Source: Acinetobacter lwoffii
GTDB lineage: Bacteria > Pseudomonadota > Gammaproteobacteria > Pseudomonadales > Moraxellaceae
Direction of reading: 5' to 3'
Length of the DNA: 60,343 nucleotides
Assembly: GCF_024129735.1 (NCBI RefSeq)
Contig: NZ_JAMXXK010000016.1
Coordinates: 1-60,343, forward strand
In this document: piece by piece, positions 9,271 to 18,927 of the stretch
Position numbering within the stretch: position 1 is the first letter of the stretch
Layout: each line of letters begins with the position of its first letter
The notes under the pieces: generated by a model
The model's input: the letters and a program-made list of their open reading frames with translations, nothing else
The model's database searches: none
What the model was told of the DNA's origin: nothing
Program-made: the position numbers and the translations under genes

Positions 9271-9924
9271 CTAATATGGCATCGAATGAGCTGAAATATT
9301 AATTTTTGGAAGCTGTTGATCTTGACCCTCAAAATAGCTTTGCTGCGCCAGACTGAGCATTTCTATATCTTCCTTGCTATTCCCATAAGCATAAATTTCA
9401 GCATAATTATCCAGATTATATTTTTCTAGAATTCTAATTTTCTTTTGTGTGTTACTACAGTCAGGAGTTTGATAAAACCCTGTCAATTTCCCAGCTTTGA
9501 TTTCAACTTCGCTACAGATTAAATCGATATTTAAATAACTGCACACCGGTTTAAGATACAAATCCAATGAGGCTGATACCAGCACGACTTCATGTCCTAA
9601 TTGTTGATGCTGTTTAAGTTGTTCTAATAATTTCGGATTCAACTTGAATATTAGTTGTTGTGCATAATCCTGAGCTAATTGCAGAATTTCCTCTGCATCA
9701 CTGTTTTTAAACATGCTGGCATACAATTTGGGTCGCATGCGGTGTGCCGGATAGAAATTTAAATAATAGGCCTGTATCCATGGCAAAATTTGCATGCCGC
9801 GTTTCACAATATGCCGTTTTCTTAAGGCATGGAAAATGAACCCGGTAAAGCTATCATGTAGATACAGGGTTCCATCAAAATCAAATAAGGCTAGAGTTTT
9901 AGATTTTTGATTTTGCGCATGCAT
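9271..9924 (-). CDS. HAD-superfamily (subfamily IB) phosphatase
   Basis: 217 aa. Motif I DFDGT gives nucleophile Asp15 and general acid Asp17. Motif II is SAS near residue 118. Motif III is GNSKED near 177. Subclass IB includes phosphoserine phosphatase and acyl-phosphate phosphatases, and the substrate cannot be fixed. The first 34 nt overlap the 3' end of the lipoprotein gene upstream in another frame, so the two are probably co-transcribed and translationally coupled. Confidence 0.87.
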   Translation of the reverse strand: MHAQNQKSKTLALFDFDGTLYLHDSFTGFIFHALRKRHIVKRGMQILPWIQAYYLNFYPAHRMRPKLYASMFKNSDAEEILQLAQDYAQQLIFKLNPKLLEQLKQHQQLGHEVVLVSASLDLYLKPVCSYLNIDLICSEVEIKAGKLTGFYQTPDCSNTQKKIRILEKYNLDNYAEIYAYGNSKEDIEMLSLAQQSYFEGQDQQLPKINISAHSMPY

Positions 9925-11099
9925 GTTTGATATCGACCATCGACGCGGGTAGCAAACCAGTTAGTATTATAATCACGACTTAATTTTGGTCCGGAAATGA
10001 CCACTTCAGGCATAATGGCATAGATAGGATCTTTACCCGTTTTTTCCTGATAAAGCTTGCTGACACCACGATAAGTCATCGTATCTTCAAAGTCTTTATC
10101 TTTTTCTTTCTTTAAATCAGCTCGGATTTGACGTTCAGTGATAATAAAATTATTTTTGGCAAAAACACTGATTAACTCACGCTCAGATTGACTCTTCTGC
10201 GAACGGATCGCGCCATCTTTAGTATAGAGCAATAAGTCGCCATCCAGATCAAGTTCGGCTTCAGTTAAATCATTTAACATGCTCTGAAAAGCGGCATTTC
10301 GACTGGAATACATGCCCGAGTTATAGTCCGCAAAACGATAAATTGGCTTGTCATAATCCGCCGGATACATCATCAGGCGATGAATCCCATAATACAGACC
10401 GCCATATTGACTGTAGAGATCGGTACGTAACTCTGCGATATTGCCGCCTTGGCGTTTATGTTCTTTCGCATAGCTGATATGTACCTGCATTGAACCCAAG
10501 GTGGTAATTGGATTCATTTTCTCGCCAATATTCTGGCCGACCAGTTTGGCAGCACCAGTCAGGGCGCTAACATGATAATGCTTTGACATATAATCAAATA
10601 TTTCACGATATAATTCGTCGAGTTCACGTTCGGTTTTGACCCGGCGCATCTGGCTTAAGTAGTTGTCTTCAGGACTCGGATGGTTCTTGAGAACTTCCTG
10701 GAAATATCCTGCAACTGTGCCACCAATTGCTTGACCAAGCTTATCTTTGAATTTTTCATCAAGGCGACCTTGGACTTCCTTAACCGCCTTTTCACCCAAA
10801 CCCGGAACAGTAGGATCTGCAACAAAGTTAGATTCCTGATCAACCACTGCCACAATCGTACAAACATTTTCCTTGGTCTGAGGAATGCCGAGCTGTTCGG
10901 TAATGTCATAAATATCTTGTGCCCAAGACTCACGTTGGTTGACACGGTTTGGAATAGCTTTGCGAATATGTTCAACTTCAAGTGTCGGTTCATCATCTTT
11001 TGACCACCATGAACCATTGCCACAACCGGCAAGACCCAGAGAAAGTACAAGTACAGACAATGACTTAAAAGAAAAACAAGAAGCGAAAGTTTTATTCAT
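9891..11099 (-). CDS. DUF1615 (YaiW-like) lipoprotein
   Basis: 402 aa from the ATG chosen here. The N-terminus is a lipoprotein signal ending in LAGC, so the protein is predicted to be lipidated and membrane-anchored. The body matches DUF1615, the family of E. coli YaiW, an outer-membrane lipoprotein. A conserved stretch, QESNF near residue 90, recalls a lysozyme-like glutamate, but activity is not shown. The frame stays open upstream to 11207, which would put 36 extra residues before the signal peptide; that extension runs into the divergent dusB start and is rejected. Confidence 0.88.
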   Translation of the reverse strand: MNKTFASCFSFKSLSVLVLSLGLAGCGNGSWWSKDDEPTLEVEHIRKAIPNRVNQRESWAQDIYDITEQLGIPQTKENVCTIVAVVDQESNFVADPTVPGLGEKAVKEVQGRLDEKFKDKLGQAIGGTVAGYFQEVLKNHPSPEDNYLSQMRRVKTERELDELYREIFDYMSKHYHVSALTGAAKLVGQNIGEKMNPITTLGSMQVHISYAKEHKRQGGNIAELRTDLYSQYGGLYYGIHRLMMYPADYDKPIYRFADYNSGMYSSRNAAFQSMLNDLTEAELDLDGDLLLYTKDGAIRSQKSQSERELISVFAKNNFIITERQIRADLKKEKDKDFEDTMTYRGVSKLYQEKTGKDPIYAIMPEVVISGPKLSRDYNTNWFATRVDGRYQTCMRKIKNLKL

Positions 11100-11179
11100 G
11101 GTGTCGTAAATTAATTGAAAAGATGAGCGAATAAGGCAGATGCAGTATACTATGCCCATCAAAAAAGTGATGAATTTAT

Positions 11180-12205
11180 ATGTATATTGGTCCATATCAA
11201 CTGTCAAACAATTTGATTGTCGCTCCCATGGCAGGTGTGACCGATCGTCCGTTTAGAACCTTGTGCAAATACTTTGGTGCAGGCCATGCGGTCAGTGAAA
11301 TGATGACATCTGACAAAACTTTGCGCATGAGTAAAAAGAGCTTATATCGTGCCAATTTTGATGGAGAGCTGGCACCGATTTCAGCGCAGATTGCTGGTTC
11401 AGATCCCCATGATCTGGCTGAAGCGGCACGTTATCAGGTGGCCAATGGTGCGCAAATTGTTGATATTAATATGGGCTGCCCAGCCAAAAAGGTCTGTAAC
11501 CGACTCGCCGGTTCTGCTTTATTGCAGGATGAAGATCTAGTTGCGCGTATTCTGGATGCAGTTGTGGCTGCAGTTGATGTGCCAGTGACCTTAAAAACCC
11601 GTCTTGGTTATTTGAACGGCCAGGAAAATATTATACGGGTCGCCAAACGGGCTGAACAAGCCGGAATTGCGGCACTGGCTTTACATGGCCGTACCCGTGA
11701 AGATATGTACCTGAATACCGCGCGTTATTCTTTAATCAAAGACGTAAAGGAAATGTTGAAGATTCCCGTGATTGCTAACGGTGATATCGACAGTCCGGAA
11801 AAAGCCAAATATGTGCTGGATTATACTGGTGCAGACGCAATTATGATTGGTCGTGCAGCACAAGGTCGGCCCTGGATTTTTCGTGAAATTGCCCATTATT
11901 TGAAAACCGGTCAACATCTTGATGCACCGAGTATTACAGAAGTGAAAGATGTTCTATTGGGACATTTGACAGAATTATACGAGTTCTATGGCGAGTATTC
12001 CGGCTGCCGGATTTCCCGTAAACATATTGCCTGGTACACCAAAGGACTGCGTTCTAGTAATGAATTTCGTCAAAGCATGTATCAGGTAGAAAATACTGCT
12101 GACCAGTATCGGGTAGTAGAGGATTATTTTAATGCACTGCTAGAACATGGTTTAACCATGAATGATGTACAAGTCGAGCAGGTGAATTTACTGGAAACCA
12201 AGTAA
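11180..12205 (+). CDS. dusB: tRNA-dihydrouridine synthase B
   Basis: 341 aa FMN-dependent TIM-barrel enzyme that reduces uridine to dihydrouridine in tRNA. It starts with the DusB-type MxIGxYQL and APMAGVTDRPFRTLC. The catalytic Cys100 is in NMGCP, followed by the FMN/phosphate motifs NGDI and DAIMIGRAAQGRPW. Similarity to E. coli DusB is high throughout. Unlike in E. coli, no fis gene follows. Confidence 0.95.
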   Translation: MYIGPYQLSNNLIVAPMAGVTDRPFRTLCKYFGAGHAVSEMMTSDKTLRMSKKSLYRANFDGELAPISAQIAGSDPHDLAEAARYQVANGAQIVDINMGCPAKKVCNRLAGSALLQDEDLVARILDAVVAAVDVPVTLKTRLGYLNGQENIIRVAKRAEQAGIAALALHGRTREDMYLNTARYSLIKDVKEMLKIPVIANGDIDSPEKAKYVLDYTGADAIMIGRAAQGRPWIFREIAHYLKTGQHLDAPSITEVKDVLLGHLTELYEFYGEYSGCRISRKHIAWYTKGLRSSNEFRQSMYQVENTADQYRVVEDYFNALLEHGLTMNDVQVEQVNLLETK

Positions 12206-12454
12206 TGGCGGGCAAAATTCAGCGAATCAAGTAATATTTTTTGTGTGAAATCCCTACCTTTTTTATCTTGAGCAGGCTGATTTTTGCATTCTGTTTACAC
12301 TTCAGCCTGTCTAATACATAGCAGCACAGTTTGTTCACTTAAACTGGACAGGACTTGGACATTGCTTACTCAAGCTTCCTCTATGATGAATCTATCCAGA
12401 TATAAACCAGATGTGATCCATCTTGTTTATCGTCATCATTGAGGGAGATCTGTA

Positions 12455-13132
12455 ATGACAAATACCAATCGTCCAGTCACAGAGTTTAGCCATAAAACGT
12501 CAACGGAATTGCCACAAGAACGCAGTGAAGGCCTGAATATAAATCCAACTGATACCAATGCACGTCCAGATTTGAATACACCCGTGAAAGACAATCCTCG
12601 TGTTCCAGACATGAATGAAGGTGAGGATAATCTGGCTGCGACCAGTGCCGGTACTTTGGGTGGAGCTGCGGTAGGCGCAGTTGCAGGTCTGGTAGGTGGC
12701 CCTCCAGGTGCAGTGGTGGGTGGTATTATCGGTGGTGTTGTTGGCGGTATTGCAGGTAATGACATTGCAACACCTGATCATGAGAAACAGGCAGATAATT
12801 ACCAGCACCCAGAGAACTTTCCTGAGGCAGATAACTATCGACATCCAGATCATTTGAGTGCAGAAGATAATTACTGGAGAGATGAGTATCATAATCGCCC
12901 GTATTTCAATGAAACGCGTAGCACATATGGCGATCTAGATTATGATCGTGATTATCGCGGTGCTTACCGGGTCGGTTATGAAAATCGTCCGATGTATGAG
13001 CATGATACGGATTTTGACCGTGCCGAACCTGAACTGCGTACCAAGTGGGAACAGTTAAAAGGTGAGTCCCGCCTCAACTGGGAAGAAGCGAAATTTGCAG
13101 TTAAAGATGCCTGGCATCGTGTCACACGCTAA
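12455..13132 (+). CDS. Glycine-zipper protein with CsbD-like C-terminus
   Basis: 225 aa with no signal peptide. Residues 1-60 are polar and disordered-looking. About 61-105 form a glycine-zipper with repeated GGxxGGxxG spacing that could insert into or cross a membrane. Residues 110-185 are rich in Asp, Tyr, His and Arg, with a repeated xADNYxHP unit (three related copies). The last about 28 residues (WEQLKGESRLNWEEAKFAVK) resemble CsbD-like stress proteins. A strong GAGGGAGAT ribosome binding site precedes the ATG. A stress-related envelope role is only inferred. Confidence 0.8.
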   Translation: MTNTNRPVTEFSHKTSTELPQERSEGLNINPTDTNARPDLNTPVKDNPRVPDMNEGEDNLAATSAGTLGGAAVGAVAGLVGGPPGAVVGGIIGGVVGGIAGNDIATPDHEKQADNYQHPENFPEADNYRHPDHLSAEDNYWRDEYHNRPYFNETRSTYGDLDYDRDYRGAYRVGYENRPMYEHDTDFDRAEPELRTKWEQLKGESRLNWEEAKFAVKDAWHRVTR

Positions 13133-13145
13133 TTCTAGATAAATT

Positions 13146-13175
13146 AAAAACCTCTCCATGTGGAGAGGTTTTTTT
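13146..13175. terminator. Bidirectional terminator
   Basis: CCTCTCCA/TGGAGAGG stem with five A before and seven T after, between the convergent stress-protein gene and nitronate monooxygenase gene. Confidence 0.8.
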
Positions 13176-13187
13176 ATGATTCAAGTA

Positions 13188-14231
13188 TTAAAGATGCTTC
13201 ATTTCCAGTATGAGCTGGTTAATCAGATCGGAAGCTTCCATTTCACGAATCTGTGCCACGTTCGAACCTGCCCAGAATGCACCATAACCTTGATCCCCAT
13301 GTTTGGTAGCAGCAGCATGTAATTGCTTGGCCAGATCATAAGTATATGGATAAGCGGGAACATCCAGCCGATCGGGTGTATCCACCTCAATATGCCAGTG
13401 GTTAATAATGCCACGTGCAGGACGACCGGAAATACTGGCACTCACCTGAGTGAGTGGCTTGGAAAATAAGGCTTTACGATAGGCATCATTGGCATTAGAA
13501 GATTTACACTGCACAAATGCAGTCCCAAGTTGCACGGCATCTGCACCGAAATCCATCATTTGACGCGCTTGCTCACCCGTCATAATCCCGCCTGCCGCTA
13601 CAATCGGCAAGGAAGAATGCTGTTTGATCAGCTTCACCAGATTGGAGGTTTTGACTGAAGCATCAAACTTGGTCGAGAAAATCCCGCGATGGCCACCAGC
13701 CTCAATACCCTGCGCAATAATGATATCAATTCCGGCTGCTTCAATGGCTTTAGCTTCGGCATAATTGGTGGCAGATACCATGGTCAGAATCCCGGCCTGT
13801 TTTAGGGCTTGAATCTGATGCGGATGTGGAATCCCAAAATGAAAGCTGACTGCTCGCGGTTTGATTTCTAATACCAGATTCAGAAAGTCATCATTGTCTT
13901 TAAAACTCGGATAAATACACTCCAAATGATCTGGTGCCTGAGCGCCATATTCGGCAAATTTATCTTTAAACTGTGCAATCCATGCCTGCGCTACAGTTTC
14001 ATCTATAGGCACACTCTCATGACAGAAAAAATTGACCTGAAAAGGGCAATCTGTCAGTTCTCGAGTTTTTAAAATCTGTTGTCGTGCAGTCTCGATACTG
14101 CTGGCCCCCAGACCCAGTGAGCCCAAGCCGCCCTGATTGGAAACTTCGGCAGCAAGCTCAGGTGTAGAGACACCTGCCATCGGTGCCAAGAAAATAGGAT
14201 GTTTAATTCCGAGATTTTCTAATAAAGACAT
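13188..14231 (-). CDS. Nitronate monooxygenase (2-nitropropane dioxygenase family)
   Basis: 347 aa FMN TIM-barrel flavoenzyme. Family landmarks are IFLAPMAGVSTPELAAEVS at the N-terminus, AQGIEAGGHRG in the middle and AAGGIMTGEQ plus GADAVQLGTAF for FMN phosphate binding. It oxidises alkyl nitronates such as propionate-3-nitronate, giving protection against nitro toxins. It stands alone, and its upstream gap contains the divergent start of the radical SAM gene. Confidence 0.9.
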   Translation of the reverse strand: MSLLENLGIKHPIFLAPMAGVSTPELAAEVSNQGGLGSLGLGASSIETARQQILKTRELTDCPFQVNFFCHESVPIDETVAQAWIAQFKDKFAEYGAQAPDHLECIYPSFKDNDDFLNLVLEIKPRAVSFHFGIPHPHQIQALKQAGILTMVSATNYAEAKAIEAAGIDIIIAQGIEAGGHRGIFSTKFDASVKTSNLVKLIKQHSSLPIVAAGGIMTGEQARQMMDFGADAVQLGTAFVQCKSSNANDAYRKALFSKPLTQVSASISGRPARGIINHWHIEVDTPDRLDVPAYPYTYDLAKQLHAAATKHGDQGYGAFWAGSNVAQIREMEASDLINQLILEMKHL

Positions 14232-14438
14232 AGATTTGCTCCTTGTTATGCTTTTACTTTGCCCTTGAGCACAAAATTAAGCAAATCATATTGGTTATTT
14301 TATTTTGAAATACTGCAGCATGGGTTACGTATTATTTACATTTCTTGCGACACGCTACGTCGCCAAAAAGATAGAACTTTTATTAGCTTAGAATTGAACA
14401 CTTTATAATAGCTTTTTGGTCAAATATTTTTTGAGCTC

Positions 14439-15698
14439 ATGTCTGATCGTATCCGTGAAAAACTGCAAATTTTAGCCGATGCTGCCAAGTATGATGTGTC
14501 GTGCTCATCAAGCGGTAGCAACCGTAAAAATAAAGAAAAGGGTGTGGGCAATACCGGGAATGGCATTTGTCATAGTTATACCGAAGATGGCCGCTGTGTG
14601 TCCTTATTGAAAATTCTGTTCTCTAATGTCTGTATTTTTGACTGTTCCTATTGTGTTTCGCGCCGTTCCAATGATGTCCAGCGTGCAGCATTTACCGTGC
14701 AGGAAGTCGTCGATCTGACCATGAACTTTTATCGGCGTAATTATATTGAGGGTTTGTTTCTCAGTTCGGGGATTTTTAAATCGGCCGATCACACCATGGA
14801 ACGGATGCTACAGGTGGTCAAAAAACTTAGACTCGAAGAAAACTTTAATGGCTATATCCATCTGAAAACTATTCCGGGTGCATCACAGGAGATCATTACC
14901 GAAGCTGGACTGTATGTCGATCGTATGAGTATTAATCTGGAAATGCCGACGGAGGCGGGACTGCAAAAATTTGCGCCTGAGAAAACCCATGCCGAAGTAC
15001 AAAAAGACTTGGGCATTGTGCGTGACCGGTTGATCCAGCTCAAAGATGAACGCAAGCTGATCAAGTCCGTTCCAAAATTTGTACCTGCCGGACAAACTAC
15101 ACAAATGGTGGTGGGCGCGCATAGTGAAACCGATCAGGACATTATTTTAATGGCTGACCGGCATTACAAGGAATTTAAGCTGAAGCGGGTGTATTTCTCT
15201 GGCTATATCCCGATTAATCCTGAAGATAAAGCCTTACCTGCTATCGGCTCAGCACCGCCATTATTAAGAGAAAACCGTCTGTATCAATCTGACTGGCTGA
15301 TGCGTTTTTATGGCTTTGCTGCTGATGAAATTGTCGATGATCAGCATCCGAATCTGGAGCTGGAGATTGATCCTAAACTCAGTTGGGCCTTGCGTCATTC
15401 TGAAGCCTTTCCAGTCGATATTAACCGTGCCGACTATAAAATGATTCTACGGGTACCCGGCATAGGCGTGCGTTCTGCCCAGAAAATTGTACAGGCACGC
15501 CGTTTTGGACAGATTCATATTGACCAGCTAAGGCGCATGGGCGTGGCTTATAACCGGGCGCAGCATTTTATTCGCTGTGCGGATACACCGAAATTTAAGA
15601 AAGATCAGCACGCCCATCAGATTCGCCAGCAAATTTTGATGTCAGGGCAATCCAAATATCAGCAGCAACTTTCACCTCAATTAGGATTTGGTTTCTAG
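14439..15698 (+). CDS. Radical SAM protein of putative DNA modification/repair (TIGR03916 type)
   Basis: 419 aa. The 4Fe-4S cluster motif CxxxCxxC is Cys65, Cys69 and Cys72 (CIFDCSYC), with further cysteines at 22, 44 and 53. Residues about 328-380 contain a helix-hairpin-helix DNA-binding motif (ILRVPGIGVRSAQKI). This is the family named as putative DNA modification/repair radical SAM protein, usually genetically linked to the gene that follows here and often to a uracil-DNA-glycosylase domain. Its stop overlaps the partner's GTG by one base, so the two are coupled. The chemistry is unknown. Confidence 0.88.
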   Translation: MSDRIREKLQILADAAKYDVSCSSSGSNRKNKEKGVGNTGNGICHSYTEDGRCVSLLKILFSNVCIFDCSYCVSRRSNDVQRAAFTVQEVVDLTMNFYRRNYIEGLFLSSGIFKSADHTMERMLQVVKKLRLEENFNGYIHLKTIPGASQEIITEAGLYVDRMSINLEMPTEAGLQKFAPEKTHAEVQKDLGIVRDRLIQLKDERKLIKSVPKFVPAGQTTQMVVGAHSETDQDIILMADRHYKEFKLKRVYFSGYIPINPEDKALPAIGSAPPLLRENRLYQSDWLMRFYGFAADEIVDDQHPNLELEIDPKLSWALRHSEAFPVDINRADYKMILRVPGIGVRSAQKIVQARRFGQIHIDQLRRMGVAYNRAQHFIRCADTPKFKKDQHAHQIRQQILMSGQSKYQQQLSPQLGFGF

Positions 15699-16477
15699 TG
15701 GCAAGTTACTGTTTTGATGGCAGCATGACTGGTCTGCTCAGTTGTGTATTTCGTGCTTTCGAGTTTAAAGAATTTAACGTGATAGTGACGGCCAATCCTC
15801 AAGCACAAACAGGTTTATTTGATGAATTTATCCATGTGGCCTCTAATGATCAGCATGGGCAGCGGGTGTGGCAGGGATTAAAGCAGAAAGTATCTTCCAG
15901 CAGTTTGCGTGCTTTTTACTATACGTTTTTGTCAGAGCAGGAAGCAGCGTTCCAGACTCTTTTTGATTTTGCAGTCTATGTCTTTCAAAACCAGCGTCCA
16001 GTCGATAAAGATTATGGTCATACTGCGGTGATCGGCATGTCGCAATGGGCCAAGCAAGTGGGGCGGGAAAAGCATCGTATGGAGGCTTTTGTACGCTTTA
16101 AAAAAGCCAAAGATGGTTTGTTTCTGAGTCTGGTCAGACCGGATTTTAATGTCTTGCCGATTATTTCCCGACATTTTCAGGAGCGTTATCAGGATCAAAG
16201 CTGGCTGATTTATGACGAGCAGCGTAATTACGGTATTTATTATGATTTAAGGCAGATGCATCAGGTCGAGATGAACGCTGAAATAATCGATCCACAAATC
16301 CGGATTGGTCATAGTCAATCATTCAGTATTGAACTGGATGATCAAGAGCTGCTATATGATCAGCTCTGGAAAGACTATTTTAACAGTGTGAATATTCAGG
16401 CGCGCAAGAACATGAAATTGCATATTCAATATGTGCCAAAGCGCTACTGGCGTTATATGAATGAGAAATTACTTTAA
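15698..16477 (+). CDS. Partner DNA-metabolism protein (TIGR03915/DUF4130 type)
   Basis: 259 aa from GTG. It opens with the family N-terminus SYCFDGSMTGLLSCVFRAFE and has the WRFhK-like region near residue 130 (HRMEAFVRFKKAKDGLFLSLV) and PDFNVLPIISRHFQERY. The family is known only as a companion of the radical SAM protein upstream. In other bacteria it is often fused to a UDG-like domain; here the UDG part is absent and the protein stands alone. Role in DNA repair is inferred from linkage. Confidence 0.85.
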   Translation: MASYCFDGSMTGLLSCVFRAFEFKEFNVIVTANPQAQTGLFDEFIHVASNDQHGQRVWQGLKQKVSSSSLRAFYYTFLSEQEAAFQTLFDFAVYVFQNQRPVDKDYGHTAVIGMSQWAKQVGREKHRMEAFVRFKKAKDGLFLSLVRPDFNVLPIISRHFQERYQDQSWLIYDEQRNYGIYYDLRQMHQVEMNAEIIDPQIRIGHSQSFSIELDDQELLYDQLWKDYFNSVNIQARKNMKLHIQYVPKRYWRYMNEKLL

Positions 16478-16540
16478 ACAGTACATCAAGCTGCTTTCAG
16501 ATATAATAAGCATTGGTATATTTAAATTGAGTGTATAAAC

Positions 16541-17050
16541 ATGAAGGTATGGCTAACGTCATTAGCGCTGCTCACTGGATTAACTGCATGTTCGGAACAA
16601 CCACAAAAACCGGTCGTAGATCCAGCCAAATATCAGGTTCAGACCGCACAGGAACTGCAGCAACGTTTTGATGCACTCAATGTCCAGTTAGCCCAAGACT
16701 TTCAGGAATTTAAGAAAGTCGAAAGCATTGCTTTCGCGCACCAGTTTCCTTTAGATGTCAATAATCTGCAAAGCTTGAACCAGCATCTCGTTAGCAGTAC
16801 CGCATTAAAACCTAGTAAAATCGCCTATTGCGATATGATGAATAGTTATTTTGCCGATATGTTCCGTTTGGGACATTACAATCTGGAACTGGTCGATGAC
16901 ATTAAATTGCCCAATGCCAAGAATGAAAATTTAAAAGCTAATTTCTCTGATGCTGATCATTTTTATACCTTTATTCTGGATCGTTATACGACTTATCGTC
17001 AGGTTCAGCAGACCATGGGTTATGGCTGTAATTTAAAAGCTGCGCTGTAA
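16541..17050 (+). CDS. Small lipoprotein of unknown function
   Basis: 169 aa with a short signal and lipobox LTAC, so probably lipidated at Cys17. The rest is soluble and helical, with no domain I recognise. Two cysteines near residues 100 and 164 could form a disulfide. It lies 63 nt after the DNA-metabolism pair, with its own spacing and terminator, so a functional link is unlikely. Confidence 0.8.
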   Translation: MKVWLTSLALLTGLTACSEQPQKPVVDPAKYQVQTAQELQQRFDALNVQLAQDFQEFKKVESIAFAHQFPLDVNNLQSLNQHLVSSTALKPSKIAYCDMMNSYFADMFRLGHYNLELVDDIKLPNAKNENLKANFSDADHFYTFILDRYTTYRQVQQTMGYGCNLKAAL

Positions 17051-17062
17051 ATCCTAAAGCCA

Positions 17063-17092
17063 GAAAAAAGCCCATCACAGATGGGCTTTTTT
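17063..17092. terminator. Bidirectional terminator
   Basis: GCCCATC/GATGGGC stem with a 3-nt loop, six A on the left and six T on the right, between convergent genes. Confidence 0.82.
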
Positions 17093-17103
17093 GATTTTAA
17101 GCA

Positions 17104-18315
17104 TTAGCAACCGGTCAGTTTTTCAGGCTGCGGTTTTTCATTCGGGAAGAAAATCGGACGAAGTTTTACCCCGATCCCATTACCAATAAAAGCGAAGACC
17201 AGCCATAACCAGCCATGCAGACTACCCGACGCAATTCCACTGAAATATGCACCGATATTACACCCATAAGCTAAGCGTGCGCCGTAGCCCAGCATTATGC
17301 CACCTACAACAGCAGCAATCAGTGAACGTTTTGGAATATTGAAATTCGGCGCAAATTTACCTGCCAAACTTGCTGCCAACAAAGCACCCAGCATGATACC
17401 GAAGTTCATCATTGAGGTAATATCAAACCATAATGATTCTGCCAGTGCTTTAGCATTGCCTGCTTTTTGCCAATAATCCCAAGAAGCTACATCAACACCC
17501 ACAAGCGTAGCACCTTTGGCACCCCAAACTGCCAGTGCAGAGGTCACGCCCCAAGGACGACCTGCCAGTGCCAAAGTGGCAAAGTTGAGTAAGGTCAGAA
17601 TAATCCCGCCCCAAATCAGAGGCCATGGACCACGAACAAAGCGCTTCCAGCCCTGATATTCACTGCGTGGCTCAATTTCCAGGCTGCCATGACGTTTCTT
17701 TTCGAAATAAACAGTTGCCGCAGCAATGATGGCAAAAACGATAAAGCTCAACAGCAATCCAGGAAGAACGCCTAAACTTTCTACCAGTGAAATAGGCTCA
17801 AGATGTGGCAGAGCAAACCACCAGTCAAGGTGCGAGGTCGCAATCACAGACCCGATACAGAAGAACAAGAGCGTCACCAGCATACGTGCACTACCGCCAC
17901 CTACGGTATACAGGGTACCTGATGCACAACCGCCACCGAGCTGCATACCGATACCGAAAATAAAGGCACCAATCATGACTGACATGGAAACAGGGTTAAC
18001 ATTGCCTTTGACTGGGTTGCCGAACAATTCACCTGCACCTAAAGCGGGGAAGAACAGTAAAACTGCCAGCGCCAGCATAATCATCTGCGCACGTAAACCA
18101 CGGCCGCGACGTTCCTTGATAAAGACACGCCAGCTCGAAGTAAAACCAAATGAAGCATGGTACAGGGTCATGCCCAGTGCACCACCAATCAAGAATAATA
18201 GAGCCTGATTTAAGCCTACGATTTGATAGGCACCGATTGTACCTATGATAAGCAAGATAAAAGCTGCCCAGACCGAAATATTCGACCGTTGGGAAGCAGC
18301 AACAATGACTGACAT
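17104..18315 (-). CDS. YeeE/YedE-family (TsuA-like) sulfur-compound transporter
   Basis: 403 aa with about ten hydrophobic segments. It has two sulfur-transport repeats, each with the family cysteine motif: GGGCASGT near residue 128 and YGCNIGAYFSG near 348. In TsuA such cysteines line the path for thiosulfate. No tusA or rhodanese gene is adjacent, unlike many loci of this family. The protein ends in an extra Cys (LTGC). Confidence 0.88.
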   Translation of the reverse strand: MSVIVAASQRSNISVWAAFILLIIGTIGAYQIVGLNQALLFLIGGALGMTLYHASFGFTSSWRVFIKERRGRGLRAQMIMLALAVLLFFPALGAGELFGNPVKGNVNPVSMSVMIGAFIFGIGMQLGGGCASGTLYTVGGGSARMLVTLLFFCIGSVIATSHLDWWFALPHLEPISLVESLGVLPGLLLSFIVFAIIAAATVYFEKKRHGSLEIEPRSEYQGWKRFVRGPWPLIWGGIILTLLNFATLALAGRPWGVTSALAVWGAKGATLVGVDVASWDYWQKAGNAKALAESLWFDITSMMNFGIMLGALLAASLAGKFAPNFNIPKRSLIAAVVGGIMLGYGARLAYGCNIGAYFSGIASGSLHGWLWLVFAFIGNGIGVKLRPIFFPNEKPQPEKLTGC

Positions 18316-18532
18316 GGGAGATTAAATTTTAAAAATAAAGGCTGGTATTCTACTGAATTTCAGTTTAAATGCAGCCCATTTTACCGAGTGAATTACAATT
18401 AAGTCATTCTAATACTTGATAAGTTTTATCAGTTTATCTGATTTTATCCACTCACTTAGATAAAAAATTGATCCTATCAAGAAATAATGCAATTTCAATT
18501 TAGATCATTCGCTATTTAAAATCATCTCTGAT

Positions 18533-18562
18533 AAAAAAAGCCTGCAATTGCAGGCTTTTAAA
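18533..18562 (-). terminator. Terminator after the Ala-rich lipoprotein gene
   Basis: AAAGCCTGCAA/TTGCAGGCTTT perfect palindromic stem. The T-run lies on the minus strand. Confidence 0.75.
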
Positions 18563-18582
18563 CGTCAAACTGAATGCTAAAA

Positions 18583-18927
18583 TCAGTTTTCAGCTTTTTC
18601 CCGAACTTCTCCGGCACCTTCTTCAACTGCCGCAGCAGTTGCTGCAGTTGCTTTACGTGCTGCTTCCGCAGTGGCATCTGCTGCTCTAGACGTTGCAGCA
18701 GCTGCTTCGTCCGCTGCCTGAGCAGTATTTTCTGCGGCATTATCCATTGCTCGTTCGGTTTCTACCGCAGCCTCACGGCTGGCATCTTCCATATCATGAC
18801 CGGCTTGATTGGCTGCATTTTCTAAATGCTCACCTGTGGTTGCACCAGTTTCAGGCGCTTCTTCTTTACTACAGCCGACTAAGGCAACAGTGGTCGCCAA
18901 ACCTAAAGCAATTAGTAATTTATTCAT
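18583..18927 (-). CDS. Ala-rich small lipoprotein
   Basis: 114 aa from an ATG with AAGGATAT upstream. The signal ends in the lipobox LVGC (Cys19). The mature part is about one-third Ala with regularly spaced Glu/Asp/Arg, so it is predicted to form one long amphipathic helix or coiled coil, as in Lpp-like or hydrophilin-like envelope proteins. The frame extends 17 codons upstream, but that would bury the signal peptide and is rejected. Function unknown. Confidence 0.78.
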   Translation of the reverse strand: MNKLLIALGLATTVALVGCSKEEAPETGATTGEHLENAANQAGHDMEDASREAAVETERAMDNAAENTAQAADEAAAATSRAADATAEAARKATAATAAAVEEGAGEVREKAEN

